From contig JAHDHX010000003.1 of NCBI GenBank assembly GCA_020631075.1, positions 1 through 64,000 on the forward strand: 64,000 bases of DNA. The letters run 5' to 3'. The notes below the pieces were generated by a model. That model did no database searches, had not been told where the DNA came from, and saw only the letters and a program-made list of their open reading frames with translations. The number at the start of each line of letters is the position of its first letter. The first letter of the stretch is position 1. The stretch comes from Candidatus Altimarinota bacterium. Lineage in GTDB: Bacteria; Patescibacteriota; Gracilibacteria; UBA4473. Made by a program: the position numbers and the translations under genes. Positions 54,209 to 62,633 of the stretch are shown here, one piece after another.

Positions 54209-55786
54209 TTATCGCCCGCCGCCACGCGCGCGCTCACCTTCGCCATATTGGGTTGTCATGCCGTCTAAGGTTATATCCAGCACTTTGGCGTCATTGACCA
54301 GCAGTGAGTAAGTCATGCCCTGCACCAGATCGGGTGAAGAATAAGTAATAGACTGAAACACTTTGGTAGGGGTGTAGGTAAATATCTCTGTGCCAGATTC
54401 GTCTTGCAGGGTGATGGTGGTGCCTGCGCTTTGGAGGGTTTCGAGGTTGAGCTGCAGGGTTGGCTGGGTGGAAGTCTCCTCTGGCATTTGCGCCATGCCC
54501 ACACTGCCCACAGCCAGCAATGTGCCGCCGTTTATGATAAACTCATCATTTGCGTCGAGCGCGCCTTCAACTGACGTTGTCGGGCCTTCTACGGTTGTGT
54601 CGCCGCCATTTATCACCATTGACCCGTTGGAGTCGAGCCCATCGCCTCCGGCATTTACCATCAGGGTGCCGCCGTTTATGACCAACAGGCCCTCGGCAAA
54701 AGCGGGTTCATTGCCCCCGCCGCCCCCTCCCCCGCCCCCATCATTTGGCCCTCTGCCGCCGGTGGGGCGCTCGCCTCTAGCGGGGCGGGCTTCGTCTGTG
54801 GTGGCAAATGCGCCCACCACTTGGGCCGCTTCTTCGCGGGCTACACGTTCGAGCTTCGATGCCGAACGAGCCGCTTTGGCCGCTTTTTCTTCTTCTGTTT
54901 GGTAACCCATGTAAGCAATATTGATGCCGTCATCTTCGGCCACAATGTTTACCACCCCACCGTCTATGGTGATTGTCTGGCTTTCGAGCCCTTCATACGA
55001 CGCTAAGATATCAAGCGTGCCGCTGATAAAATCAAGCGACGTAACGGCATGCACGGCGTCGTCTCCGGCGGTGATGGTAAACGCACTATCGGTAAACACC
55101 ATAAAGCCCTTGCCTTCGGTTTCATAATTATCGGTCTTGAGCGCGTCACCCCCAGCGGTAATGATGAGCATGGAATTTTCTACTTCGATGCTGTCTTTGC
55201 CGATTATGCCATCATCAGCCGCGGTCACTTCTATTTGTGCATCACGAATGTCGAGATCATCTTTGGTGGTTATGCCGTCATTGAGGTTTGCTGTTATAGC
55301 CAGGGTGGCGTTTTCACCGCCTTCGATTTTGAGGTCTGCCATGCTGTAGATGGCCGCATTGGGAAAATCTTGGGTGTCTTCTTCACTCGTTCGGTTATCG
55401 GTAATTGTATTGGTAGAATTATCGGCCAAAGTGATCGTCACGTCTTTGGCTTCCATAATGTGTATCGGTGCTTGGCTGGTGCTGGTTATTGCTACATTTT
55501 CCAAAATAATTTCCACGTCATCTTCTTTGGTCGCCGCTATTACTATAGGTTCGGAGGTGCCTGTGAAAGTATAAGTGCCGGCTTGGGTTATGGCATCTTC
55601 GGGCAAAGATGTTTCGGGGGCTGGGGCTTCTTCCGCTACAGGAGTTGGGGATTTCCCAACCACTGGGGCCGAGGCTTGAGTGAGCGTGTCTTGAGTCGCG
55701 GCAGGAGCCTCTGGCGGCGCTTGTGTACAACCCGTGAGCAGTAAAATCGTACAAAAACAGAAAGCGGGAATGGGTAAGTTTTTCAT
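54209..55786 (-). CDS. lipoprotein with Cthe_2159-like beta-helix carbohydrate-binding domain
   Basis: 525 residues. A lipobox signal ends LLLTGCTQ. A Pro/Ala spacer follows, then beta-helix turns: AGTYTFTGTSEPIVI, DVTITLADNSTNTITDN, DGITTKDDLDIRDAQIEVTA, DALKTDNYETEGKGFMVFTD, GDDAVHAVTSLDFISGTL, and GGDGLDSNGSMVINGG. This 'G-x-D-[AG]-[IVL]' ladder is the mark of Cthe_2159, a calcium-rich polygalacturonate-binding fold. An insert of GGGG-type low complexity interrupts at ~345-360. It lies between the LTD and DUF4956 genes, which matches the known neighbourhood. Confidence 0.85.
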   Translation of the reverse strand: MKNLPIPAFCFCTILLLTGCTQAPPEAPAATQDTLTQASAPVVGKSPTPVAEEAPAPETSLPEDAITQAGTYTFTGTSEPIVIAATKEDDVEIILENVAITSTSQAPIHIMEAKDVTITLADNSTNTITDNRTSEEDTQDFPNAAIYSMADLKIEGGENATLAITANLNDGITTKDDLDIRDAQIEVTAADDGIIGKDSIEVENSMLIITAGGDALKTDNYETEGKGFMVFTDSAFTITAGDDAVHAVTSLDFISGTLDILASYEGLESQTITIDGGVVNIVAEDDGINIAYMGYQTEEEKAAKAARSASKLERVAREEAAQVVGAFATTDEARPARGERPTGGRGPNDGGGGGGGGGNEPAFAEGLLVINGGTLMVNAGGDGLDSNGSMVINGGDTTVEGPTTSVEGALDANDEFIINGGTLLAVGSVGMAQMPEETSTQPTLQLNLETLQSAGTTITLQDESGTEIFTYTPTKVFQSITYSSPDLVQGMTYSLLVNDAKVLDITLDGMTTQYGEGERARGGGR

Positions 55787-55800
55787 GAGAGAGAAAAGAA

Positions 55801-56481
55801 TTATTCGGCAAATTCGCCGTTACTAGAAATTAAAATACAGCTCTGTACACCGTGAATGTTTCTTATTTTTTGCAGAGCCTTTTCGTGATTTTTTTGTGTC
55901 ACTTGCACCTCAATTACTTTTTCGGTGTAGTCTTTTTTGCGGGTGTCGGTGCGCACAAAGCACTTTTTAAATTCCTTTTGGAGTATTGGCTCTATATCGG
56001 AATACGTCCCCTGTGCATATTGCAACACCAGCATGTAGTTGGGCGTGTTGGTGATTTGGCGCGAGAGTAAGAAAACAACCAAGGCAATAAAGAGGGTCAT
56101 AAGAATAGAAAGCTCAAAAAACCCAACGCCGTTTATGACCCCAATGCTAATGGCCCAAAAGATAAAGGCGGTGTCTTTGGGGTCTTTGACCGCAGTGCGA
56201 AAACGCACAATAGACAGCGCCCCCACCAGCCCGAGTGATAGCACCAGATTTCCGCTGATGCCGATCATCAGCGCATTAACAATTAGTGCCACCATGACCA
56301 GCGTGGTATTGAAATTTTTAGAGTACAGCACGCCGTTGTAGGTTTTTTTGTAAACCCAAAAGATAAACAAAGCGATCAGCAAAGTAATTAAGAGTGACAA
56401 AGCGATCTGCACCACGCTTTGGGTTGAACTAATCAAGATTTTATCAAGCGAGAGCAATTGGCTCAGATCCGTTCCGTTCAT
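55801..56481 (-). CDS. DUF4956 membrane protein
   Basis: 226 residues. Four membrane helices lie in the first ~150 residues (QIALSLLITLLIALFIFWVY, ISGNLVLSLGLVGALSIVRF and others). The block GALSIVRFRTAVKDPKDTAF is the DUF4956 signature. A cytosolic ferredoxin-like tail follows (EVQVTQKNHEKALQKIRNIH). DUF4956 is regularly encoded with VTC polyphosphate polymerases and may act as their membrane partner. It starts this four-gene operon. Confidence 0.9.
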   Translation of the reverse strand: MNGTDLSQLLSLDKILISSTQSVVQIALSLLITLLIALFIFWVYKKTYNGVLYSKNFNTTLVMVALIVNALMIGISGNLVLSLGLVGALSIVRFRTAVKDPKDTAFIFWAISIGVINGVGFFELSILMTLFIALVVFLLSRQITNTPNYMLVLQYAQGTYSDIEPILQKEFKKCFVRTDTRKKDYTEKVIEVQVTQKNHEKALQKIRNIHGVQSCILISSNGEFAE

Positions 56482-56752
56482 GGGAGTGTAATGAGTGAAT
56501 GTGTATGGAAGAGATGCTCTTCAAAGTGTTTTACGGACAAGCCCTATCTTTGTATTCAAAAAAGTCTGTTTTTTCGAGTATCACGTTGTGGTCTTCAACT
56601 GTATCGGTGTGGATGGTGCCCTCAGAGAGCAAGACAGAAAAAAAATAATCACGCATTGTTCTATATTGTTGACCCCCCAGAAGACACATTTCGATTTTGC
56701 TTGTTTCATCAATACGGTATACGCCCATTTGCACAAACGTATTCAATAATCT
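56482..56752. other. gene-free stretch, promoter region of the VTC operon
   Basis: 271 bp between the DUF4956 start and the end of the membrane partner gene. A minus-strand frame of 71 codons at 56531-56746 has no family features and may be chance. No terminator or tRNA is seen. Confidence 0.35.
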
Positions 56753-57463
56753 TTACCTCTGCGGTGGTTCTGTGGGTCTGAGTATCGGGCTGGGCGTAAA
56801 AAAGAGAATCTGCTTCGCCCGAAAAACTCCATCAGAGATAATTTCTCCTCGTATCTTTATTGTTCGGTTTGGTTCAATTTTTTCAGTTTGTGGGGCAAAT
56901 TCCACCTGCCAGCGACCGAGTGTGGGAGCATTTAATACAAAACCCGTTTCATTGATTTCTATTATTCGCCCCATGAGAAATCCTTCTGTCGGACGAAGCC
57001 AGAAATTCGCGCGGCGATCAAAAATAGATTCGTACGCGTTAATATTTCGCCCAAGAAAATGGTCAATCCTCTCGCCTAGAGAAGAGTTGATAAGCCAGTA
57101 CCCCAGAACAATTTGCGGCAAAACTATGATCAGAAACCATTTTGGGGGCGTGAGGAGATAGCCATGGTGAATTTTTTTTCCGAGTTTTATGGCCAGCACG
57201 CTGGCAAACACAAAAGCAATAAACCAAATAGCAAACAGATCTAAATGAAAAATAGAGATAATATCAGACCAAGAGTCTTGCACCAACGGAAGTGCCTCGA
57301 TCGTATGCCCCAGACCCCACATGAGAGCCCAGCTGAAAACCCCTAAAATAAAAAATATAATCAACGCAAGCCATTTTATCACCTTCCATACGAAAAAATG
57401 ATGCCAGGGGGTTTGCTTTTTTTGTGCTATTTGCTTCAAAACCAAATCACTTATATGAGTCAT
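56753..57463 (-). CDS. membrane protein, possible anti-sigma partner
   Basis: 236 residues. Four membrane helices in the first 130 residues (WLALIIFFILGVFSWALMWG; FAIWFIAFVFASVLAIKL; WFLIIVLPQIVLGYWL), then a soluble beta part (GFVLNAPTLGRWQVEFAPQ, RTIKIRGEIISDGVF). It overlaps the ECF sigma gene by four bases, the usual place for an anti-sigma factor. The cytosolic N-terminal ~25 residues are too short for a classical zinc anti-sigma domain. No family was recognised. Confidence 0.6.
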   Translation of the reverse strand: MTHISDLVLKQIAQKKQTPWHHFFVWKVIKWLALIIFFILGVFSWALMWGLGHTIEALPLVQDSWSDIISIFHLDLFAIWFIAFVFASVLAIKLGKKIHHGYLLTPPKWFLIIVLPQIVLGYWLINSSLGERIDHFLGRNINAYESIFDRRANFWLRPTEGFLMGRIIEINETGFVLNAPTLGRWQVEFAPQTEKIEPNRTIKIRGEIISDGVFRAKQILFFTPSPILRPTEPPQR

Positions 57464-58023
57464 GCGATGGGGTTAAGATGAGAAAGTTTTTGTTTTAATG
57501 CAGTTCTACCACGGTTCAAATATGTTGAGATAGTCCCCTTCGGTTTTTCTAAAATATGGGCTATTTCCATAAGCGTTTTCCCTTCAAAGTAATGCAAAAT
57601 AAGAGCATCTTTATATTCAGATTTCAAATTTCCTAAGGCTTTTTTTACTTCAACAGCATTGGCTTTTTGTTCGATTTCATCGAGGAGTGAGTGATTATCG
57701 GTCAGTAGCCCAAGCGCTGTCTCATCGTGTGTTGTGTTTTGGTTGTTTCGCTTTTTTTTCCTCAGATCATCATAGGTCGCATTTCGAGCTATGCGATAAA
57801 GCCAGGTGCTAAAAGCAAAAGAGTGGTCGTAGCCCTGTAGATTTATCCAGACCTTTACAAATATATCTTGCAGCACGTCATCGCTTTCTGGTGGTGTGTA
57901 GCCCGAAATGCGATAGATAAAGGATCTGAGCGGGTTTTCGTATTTCACGACTATGGCCCCAAAAGCAGCTGGCTGAGCGATTGCTTTCACAACAAGCGAT
58001 TTGTCTTCATTTTCCACAGGCAT
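57460..58023 (-). CDS. ECF-family RNA polymerase sigma factor
   Basis: 187 residues from the ATG at 58023 (MPVENEDKSLVVKAIAQ). Region 2 is AFGAIVVKYENPLRSFIYRI then DDVLQDIFVKVWINL and FSTWLYRIARNATYDDLRKK; region 4 is ILHYFEGKTLMEIAHILEKP with GTISTYLNRGRTALKQ. Layout is normal for ECF sigma factors. It is followed by an overlapping membrane protein, its probable regulator, and preceded by the YHYH-SLH gene 80 bp upstream, which may be a target or co-transcribed. Confidence 0.93.
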   Translation of the reverse strand: MPVENEDKSLVVKAIAQPAAFGAIVVKYENPLRSFIYRISGYTPPESDDVLQDIFVKVWINLQGYDHSFAFSTWLYRIARNATYDDLRKKKRNNQNTTHDETALGLLTDNHSLLDEIEQKANAVEVKKALGNLKSEYKDALILHYFEGKTLMEIAHILEKPKGTISTYLNRGRTALKQKLSHLNPIA

Positions 58024-58103
58024 GTATTTCCACGGATATTTTTTTATAAAAAATAGAAAAATATCAGAAAATATCAATGCATGAGGGGTATGTATAAGCA
58101 TGT

Positions 58104-60572
58104 CTATCGAGGTGGACCGCCAGCTGATCGTCCACCTCTTTGATTACTGGCGCTGGCGTCACAGCTGCTGGCATTTTCGCTGGCGCAGCCGTATTCACCT
58201 GTAAAACATCCCAGAAACTCATTTTTTCCCGTTTCGGCGATGTGGTAATGATAGCCCTCCGTTTCCGAATAATGCCCTTGGCATTCATCTAAATCTGTTT
58301 CATCTGTTTGCCGATACATGCCGTATCCGTCCAGCGCAATCCCAATTAGCGCCTCATGATTTGTCACCGCAATCTCTTTCGAGCAGCCTGTGTGCTCATG
58401 ATAGTGGTACCCCACATGCAGGTTCACATGGCCGCCACAGTCGTCAAACGGGGCAATGGTGTAGGCGGACAGAATGTCACTGGTTGGGGCTGAGGCGTCA
58501 AACCGCGTGCCGTTAAACGAAACCCCGGTGCCAGACTGGCTAATGCGCTGAGGTGTACCTGCATTTACGGGCATAACTGGAATAGTATACGTAATTTCTG
58601 GTATGGCGTCCATGTACTCCAAGCGGCATTCTACGCAGTGGTTTTGGTACTCTGGGTCGACATCCGGCCGCGCGGCGGCCGCGCACGCCACGGCGCTGTC
58701 GGTGACATTTATTTCTCCGGTTGATTCGTCAAACAGCTGCCAGTTTGGGTCATTATAAAAATCACTCAGGTTTGCGATAAACTCACCACTCACGGGGTTA
58801 ATCTCACCGCCATCGGGCCAGATGCCCCCCTGGGTGTCTGCATCGGCAATGTTGGTTGGGCACCACGGACCAATGGTGTGGTCGCGGGTTGCGTCTGGCG
58901 CAACGGTAAACTGATAGCAACTCGTCTTGGTTCCACCAGAAAGCGTACAGTCAACGGTCGTTACCCCACTCGTCAAGCTGCCCCCAAAGAAATTTTCTAT
59001 TTCATCAGCGGTAAATGCCCCCCCAGCAAAAGCCATTGTTGTAACAGCATTTTTAGGGTTATTGGTCTGTCTGCCCAGCAAGGCATCTTGTTGCATGATC
59101 AACCTATACACCACCTCTGCAAAGGCTTCACGCGTCATGGGCTCGTCTGGAGCCAGCGTATCAATTAACTTAGTTTCGGTGGCGTACTTGGCATATGGCG
59201 CAAACCAGGCTTTGCCCTCTGTGGCACTACGAATCGGCACCCCAAAGCTTTCCAGGAGCATCTTCAGCAGCTCGGCTTGGTTTACCGTTTCTACCGGGCG
59301 AAATGTTCCGTCTGGGTACCCCTCCACGATGTTTTCTTGTTTTGCTTTCGCAATATATCCGCCATACCACGCCGATGCATTAACGTCCGGAAAGGGATTT
59401 GTAGCGGTGTTTTCAGGATCTATAGACAAGGCTTCCAGCAGCGTTTTGATAGATTCTGCCCGGTTAATTGGACGACTCGGGGCAAAGGTTCCGTCGTCGT
59501 TTCCCGTCATAATATTTCTCTGCGAGAGCAGATTCACTGCGGCTGTGTTGGTTATTTGGTCTTGATCCGAATAGGTTTTAACTGCGCTCAAACTCCCATT
59601 ATAAGCAATATAATTTTGTGCTTGTTGGGGAATTATGTGTGTATGGCTGTTATCTTCATGCCTGTGCTGATCATCATGTGCATGCGTATGGTCTGTGGTA
59701 TGATTATGCTCATTTTGTACTGGAACTTCATTGCGCGGTGGGCGCTCACCTCGAGGTCCGCCACGGCCTCCTTGGCCGCCTTGTTCACTGCCGCCAGGTG
59801 CTCCAAAGCTCGCATCAGCGTCGCCCCACAGGCACCGGGCAATGTATGGATATTCATTCGTAATTAGGTAGACCATCTCGCCGTTGTGCATCATTGCATT
59901 ACACTCATCTAAATCTCCAAGCCCTGCGATGTACTCGAAATCCTGTGTAAAGGTTCCGTCATATTCGCCCCCTAGCCCCCCATTGCGTGTGCCATTTTTC
60001 AGTCTGTAACTTGAATCGTAAGCGCCACTTTGGGAATAATACATCTTAAATCCGTCTGCTGCGTACCCAACATGCACCATGTCATCGCCGGTGTTTAACA
60101 GCGAAACAAGACCCGTGGGCGTGCCATGATAATGGTATTTTCCTGTGGGCTGCACATGGGCGTTGTTGGCATCTAGACCTAAATCTCGGGTGTCTTGTAG
60201 AGCTTCATACCGCCAGCTTCGATCATTCTCATATGTTTCGCCCGTGCCCGGCTGAAACACAATCCCATTCAGAGCAATGCCAACCACATTTGCCGGAGAT
60301 GAACTCGCGTTTTTTACAGGGTATTTTGTGACCCGAAAATCAACTTCTTGCTCTGAAATAGTATTTGGATTGCCCGGATTTGGAAATGCGCCTGTGTCAT
60401 GATTCGGGAGTCCATTTCCCTGAAAGTAGATATAAGAAGCGTCTTCTGTGATGGTGAAATTTGCGGTATTGGTATTTGTTTGGGCTGAGACTCGTGTAAG
60501 TCCCCAAGATAAAAGTGCTAGGCAAATACAACCACAAGCTATCTGGATATGTGTACGGTATGTGTGAATCAT
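58104..60572 (-). CDS. secreted YHYH-SLH-YHYH surface protein
   Basis: 822 residues from the ATG at 60572, which begins a signal-like stretch (IQIACGCICLALLSWGLTRV). A first YHYH domain holds VVGIALNGIVFQPGTG and TGKYHYHGTPTG. A His-rich linker follows (NEHNHTTDHTHAHDDQHRHE). SLH repeats come next (IMTGNDDGTFAPSRPINRAE; IVEGYPDGTFRPVETVNQAE). A second YHYH domain closes (CGGHVNLHVGYHYHEHTG, IGIALDGYGMY, TEGYHYHIAETG). It is probably wall-bound through SLH, with metal-binding ability in the His-rich linker. The YHYH function is unknown. Confidence 0.85.
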   Translation of the reverse strand: MIHTYRTHIQIACGCICLALLSWGLTRVSAQTNTNTANFTITEDASYIYFQGNGLPNHDTGAFPNPGNPNTISEQEVDFRVTKYPVKNASSSPANVVGIALNGIVFQPGTGETYENDRSWRYEALQDTRDLGLDANNAHVQPTGKYHYHGTPTGLVSLLNTGDDMVHVGYAADGFKMYYSQSGAYDSSYRLKNGTRNGGLGGEYDGTFTQDFEYIAGLGDLDECNAMMHNGEMVYLITNEYPYIARCLWGDADASFGAPGGSEQGGQGGRGGPRGERPPRNEVPVQNEHNHTTDHTHAHDDQHRHEDNSHTHIIPQQAQNYIAYNGSLSAVKTYSDQDQITNTAAVNLLSQRNIMTGNDDGTFAPSRPINRAESIKTLLEALSIDPENTATNPFPDVNASAWYGGYIAKAKQENIVEGYPDGTFRPVETVNQAELLKMLLESFGVPIRSATEGKAWFAPYAKYATETKLIDTLAPDEPMTREAFAEVVYRLIMQQDALLGRQTNNPKNAVTTMAFAGGAFTADEIENFFGGSLTSGVTTVDCTLSGGTKTSCYQFTVAPDATRDHTIGPWCPTNIADADTQGGIWPDGGEINPVSGEFIANLSDFYNDPNWQLFDESTGEINVTDSAVACAAAARPDVDPEYQNHCVECRLEYMDAIPEITYTIPVMPVNAGTPQRISQSGTGVSFNGTRFDASAPTSDILSAYTIAPFDDCGGHVNLHVGYHYHEHTGCSKEIAVTNHEALIGIALDGYGMYRQTDETDLDECQGHYSETEGYHYHIAETGKNEFLGCFTGEYGCASENASSCDASASNQRGGRSAGGPPR

Positions 60573-60916
60573 AGGAAAAAAAGTTATGTCATAGTTGTAT
60601 ACGTTTGATTTCATAATCGTATTCAAAAAAGTTAAATATACACAACTATTCCTGTTGTTAAACATAGCTGTCCCGTAAAAGCCTTTAGCAGTTTCTGCTT
60701 CTGCGTCACCGTGTCATGCCTTAACTGATGCGCTACATACTGCTCGAGTGTCATCGGCCTTTAGTCAGATCTCATACTTTGCGGCATCTGGTTAAATAAC
60801 TTCAGTTGGGCGTAAAAATCTGAATCTATATCAATGCTGTTTGCTAAATTAATTTTTTCTGCGCGAATATATTTTGCTTTGCAAATCTTTTTACCGCCCC
60901 ACTTCGTGCACATGCA
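60573..60916 (-). pseudogene. remnants of genes cut by the IS630 insertion
   Basis: On the minus strand, a coding-like tail from the IS edge reads CTKWGGKKICKAKYIRAEKI to FNQMPQSMRSD and stops at 60761. Ten bases later a second short frame (MTLEQYVAHQLRHDTVTQKQ, about 39 codons) runs into the YHYH leader region. The first is open through the IS end, so it looks like the 3' end of a gene that the IS interrupted. I do not recognise either family. Confidence 0.45.
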
Positions 60917-61799
60917 TAGCCAAGCAAGTATAAAAATACATAATAGAAGCAGTGACATATTCAGTAGATTTTCGGCAACGAGTAATGAGGATGAGAAAAA
61001 AAGAAAAACTGACGTATGAGCAAACAAGTAAACGATTTGGTGTAGCAATAAGAACACTATTCAACTGGGCAAAAAAGTTAGAACCAGAGAAAACAAGAAA
61101 TAAGCCAGCAACAAAAATAGACATGAAGGCACTGAAAAAAGATGTAGAGGAGAATCCAGATCGATTTCAGTACGAAAGAGCCAAAGATTATGGGGTAACA
61201 CCATGGGCAATAGGACTTGCGTTGAAACGACTAAAAATAAGCCGAAAAAAAACTCTGTATCATCCCAAGACTGACATTGTGAAGCGAGTAAAGTTTCAAG
61301 GCAAGTTGCTCTGGCACCAATACTTTGAAAAACGGCCAATAGTTTATCTCGACGAAAGCGGATTTGCGGTAGATACGCCACGGCCACATGGTTATAGCCA
61401 AAGAGGTGCACGTTGTTATGGATGCAAAGATTGGCATGCACGAGGGAGACTCAATGCTATTGGAGCCATCATCGACTTCAAATTCATCACCGTATCACTG
61501 TTTGATTCCTACGTCGACTCGGAGGTATTTTTTGCTTGGTCACAGCAAGACCTTCTTCCAAAGCTTCCTCCTCATTCAGTCATTGTCCTCGATAATGCAA
61601 CCTTCCACAAACGTTCGGACATTCTCCAGCTGTACCAAAACGCTGGTCATACCCTTCTCTTTCTTCCTCCGTACTCTCCTGACCTTAATCCCATCGAACA
61701 AAATTGGGCTCAAGCCAAATCCATCCGCCGTCGTTCTCTTTGTTCTCCCTTTAATCTTTTTTCTGCTCCTAATTATGCAAATTTATAATTGTCTAGCTA
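60917..61799 (+). mobile_element. IS630-family insertion sequence
   Basis: The transposase gene is flanked by imperfect terminal inverted repeats: ATAGCCAAGCAAGTATAAA on the left and, read inward on the other strand, ATAGCTAGACAATTATAAA on the right (15 of 19 match). The ends coincide with TA dinucleotides at 60917-60918 and 61798-61799, the usual IS630 target. Confidence 0.75.
60952..61788 (+). CDS. IS630-family transposase
   Basis: 278 residues from GTG at 60952. N-terminal helix-turn-helix: RQRVMRMRKKEKLTYEQTSK then RFGVAIRTLFNWAKKLE. The DDE domain has IVYLDESGFAVDTPRPHGY, SVIVLDNATFHK, and FLPPYSPDLNPIEQNWAQAK, so the three acidic residues are present. The frame is intact and ends 11 bp from the right IS end. 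It is shorter than two-frame IS630 elements but looks complete. Confidence 0.93.
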   Translation: MTYSVDFRQRVMRMRKKEKLTYEQTSKRFGVAIRTLFNWAKKLEPEKTRNKPATKIDMKALKKDVEENPDRFQYERAKDYGVTPWAIGLALKRLKISRKKTLYHPKTDIVKRVKFQGKLLWHQYFEKRPIVYLDESGFAVDTPRPHGYSQRGARCYGCKDWHARGRLNAIGAIIDFKFITVSLFDSYVDSEVFFAWSQQDLLPKLPPHSVIVLDNATFHKRSDILQLYQNAGHTLLFLPPYSPDLNPIEQNWAQAKSIRRRSLCSPFNLFSAPNYANL

Positions 61800-61880
61800 T
61801 AATTTGAAAATTTCATTTAATTACGGATTTTCGCTCGTCTGACTCTGTGGATTTGCGGGCGTAGAGGCAGTATTTGAGAT

Positions 61881-61921
61881 CTGACATGATGGCTGTGACT
61901 ATTTAGTCACAGTAATGTCAG
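61881..61921. repeat. nested palindrome containing the 19-bp shared sequence
   Basis: CTGACAT (61881-61887) pairs with ATGTCAG (61915-61921), and inside it CTGTGACTA (61893-61901) pairs with TAGTCACAG (61904-61912). The right half with five more bases (61908-61926) is the exact inverse of 17254-17272. No T-run follows, so it is not a simple terminator. The rest of 61800-61973 holds nothing else. Confidence 0.65.
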
Positions 61922-61973
61922 GACGAAGCGCACAAGGCGAGAGGGAGACAGATCAAGCCCGTGAAATTAATTT

Positions 61974-62633
61974 TCAATATTTCAAGTGTTGAAGTCTATT
62001 TTCAAAAAAGGACGTATCACAATTATTACAATCGCATTCAGAATATCTTTGAATGTGTTTGATCAGTTCGATGTCTTCTTTGTATCTATCGTGAAGTTGT
62101 AATGCGCAGAGAATTTCTTTAAAACATTCAGCGTCGTTGAAATTAAGAAACTGCGTTACACCTTCTTTTTCTATTATGTATTCTTGTAAGATTTCGACGT
62201 ATATGTCTCTGAATGGTCGAAATTTTTCTATATTGATGTCTTTCAGAGCTTCGTATTGTTGATCATGGTTGTCTAAATGTGAAAAACGCTTGTTTCTTGC
62301 GTTTTTTAAGATGGTGAATTCAGATGACAGCGTTTTGAGCTTTTTTTCTAGTTCACGTCTTTTTTCTGTTCTTAGCTGGCTGAGGAGTACGTGTACTCCT
62401 TTTGTTTGAGAGTTGTCGCTGTGGTGCAATTTGCAGATGGTAGTTGTGATAGTGGCATGTAACGACCAAGCGATTGTGTTGAATAATCCGGCACGAAGTT
62501 TTAGGCACTCTTTATTTTCTTTACTCTCTTGCTTTGAGGGGTCTGTTGCGTCCACCATTGCGTTTAGGAGCAGAAAGGATTTTTCAAGCATGAATATCTC
62601 ACTTTCGATGAGATTGGGATTGTCGTCACTCAT
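61974..62633 (-). CDS. HEPN/AbiU2-like helical protein
   Basis: 219 residues, all helical. The segment LKNARNKRFSHLDNHDQQYE carries an R-x5-H motif (RNKRFSH) of the HEPN RNase superfamily and resembles the 'iRNkr.aHlD' core of AbiU2-like proteins. C-terminal Cys residues (YSECDCNNCDTSF) are a local oddity. It overlaps the DNA methyltransferase gene by four bases, so the two are one transcript. A toxin that acts when modification or infection is sensed is a reasonable but untested idea. Confidence 0.6.
   Translation of the reverse strand: MSDDNPNLIESEIFMLEKSFLLLNAMVDATDPSKQESKENKECLKLRAGLFNTIAWSLHATITTTICKLHHSDNSQTKGVHVLLSQLRTEKRRELEKKLKTLSSEFTILKNARNKRFSHLDNHDQQYEALKDINIEKFRPFRDIYVEILQEYIIEKEGVTQFLNFNDAECFKEILCALQLHDRYKEDIELIKHIQRYSECDCNNCDTSFFENRLQHLKY

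Noticed and set aside
61881-61926. Intrinsic terminator of the HEPN-like operon
   Set aside because: Strong palindrome but no T-run on the minus strand; the match to 17254-17272 covers only half of it.
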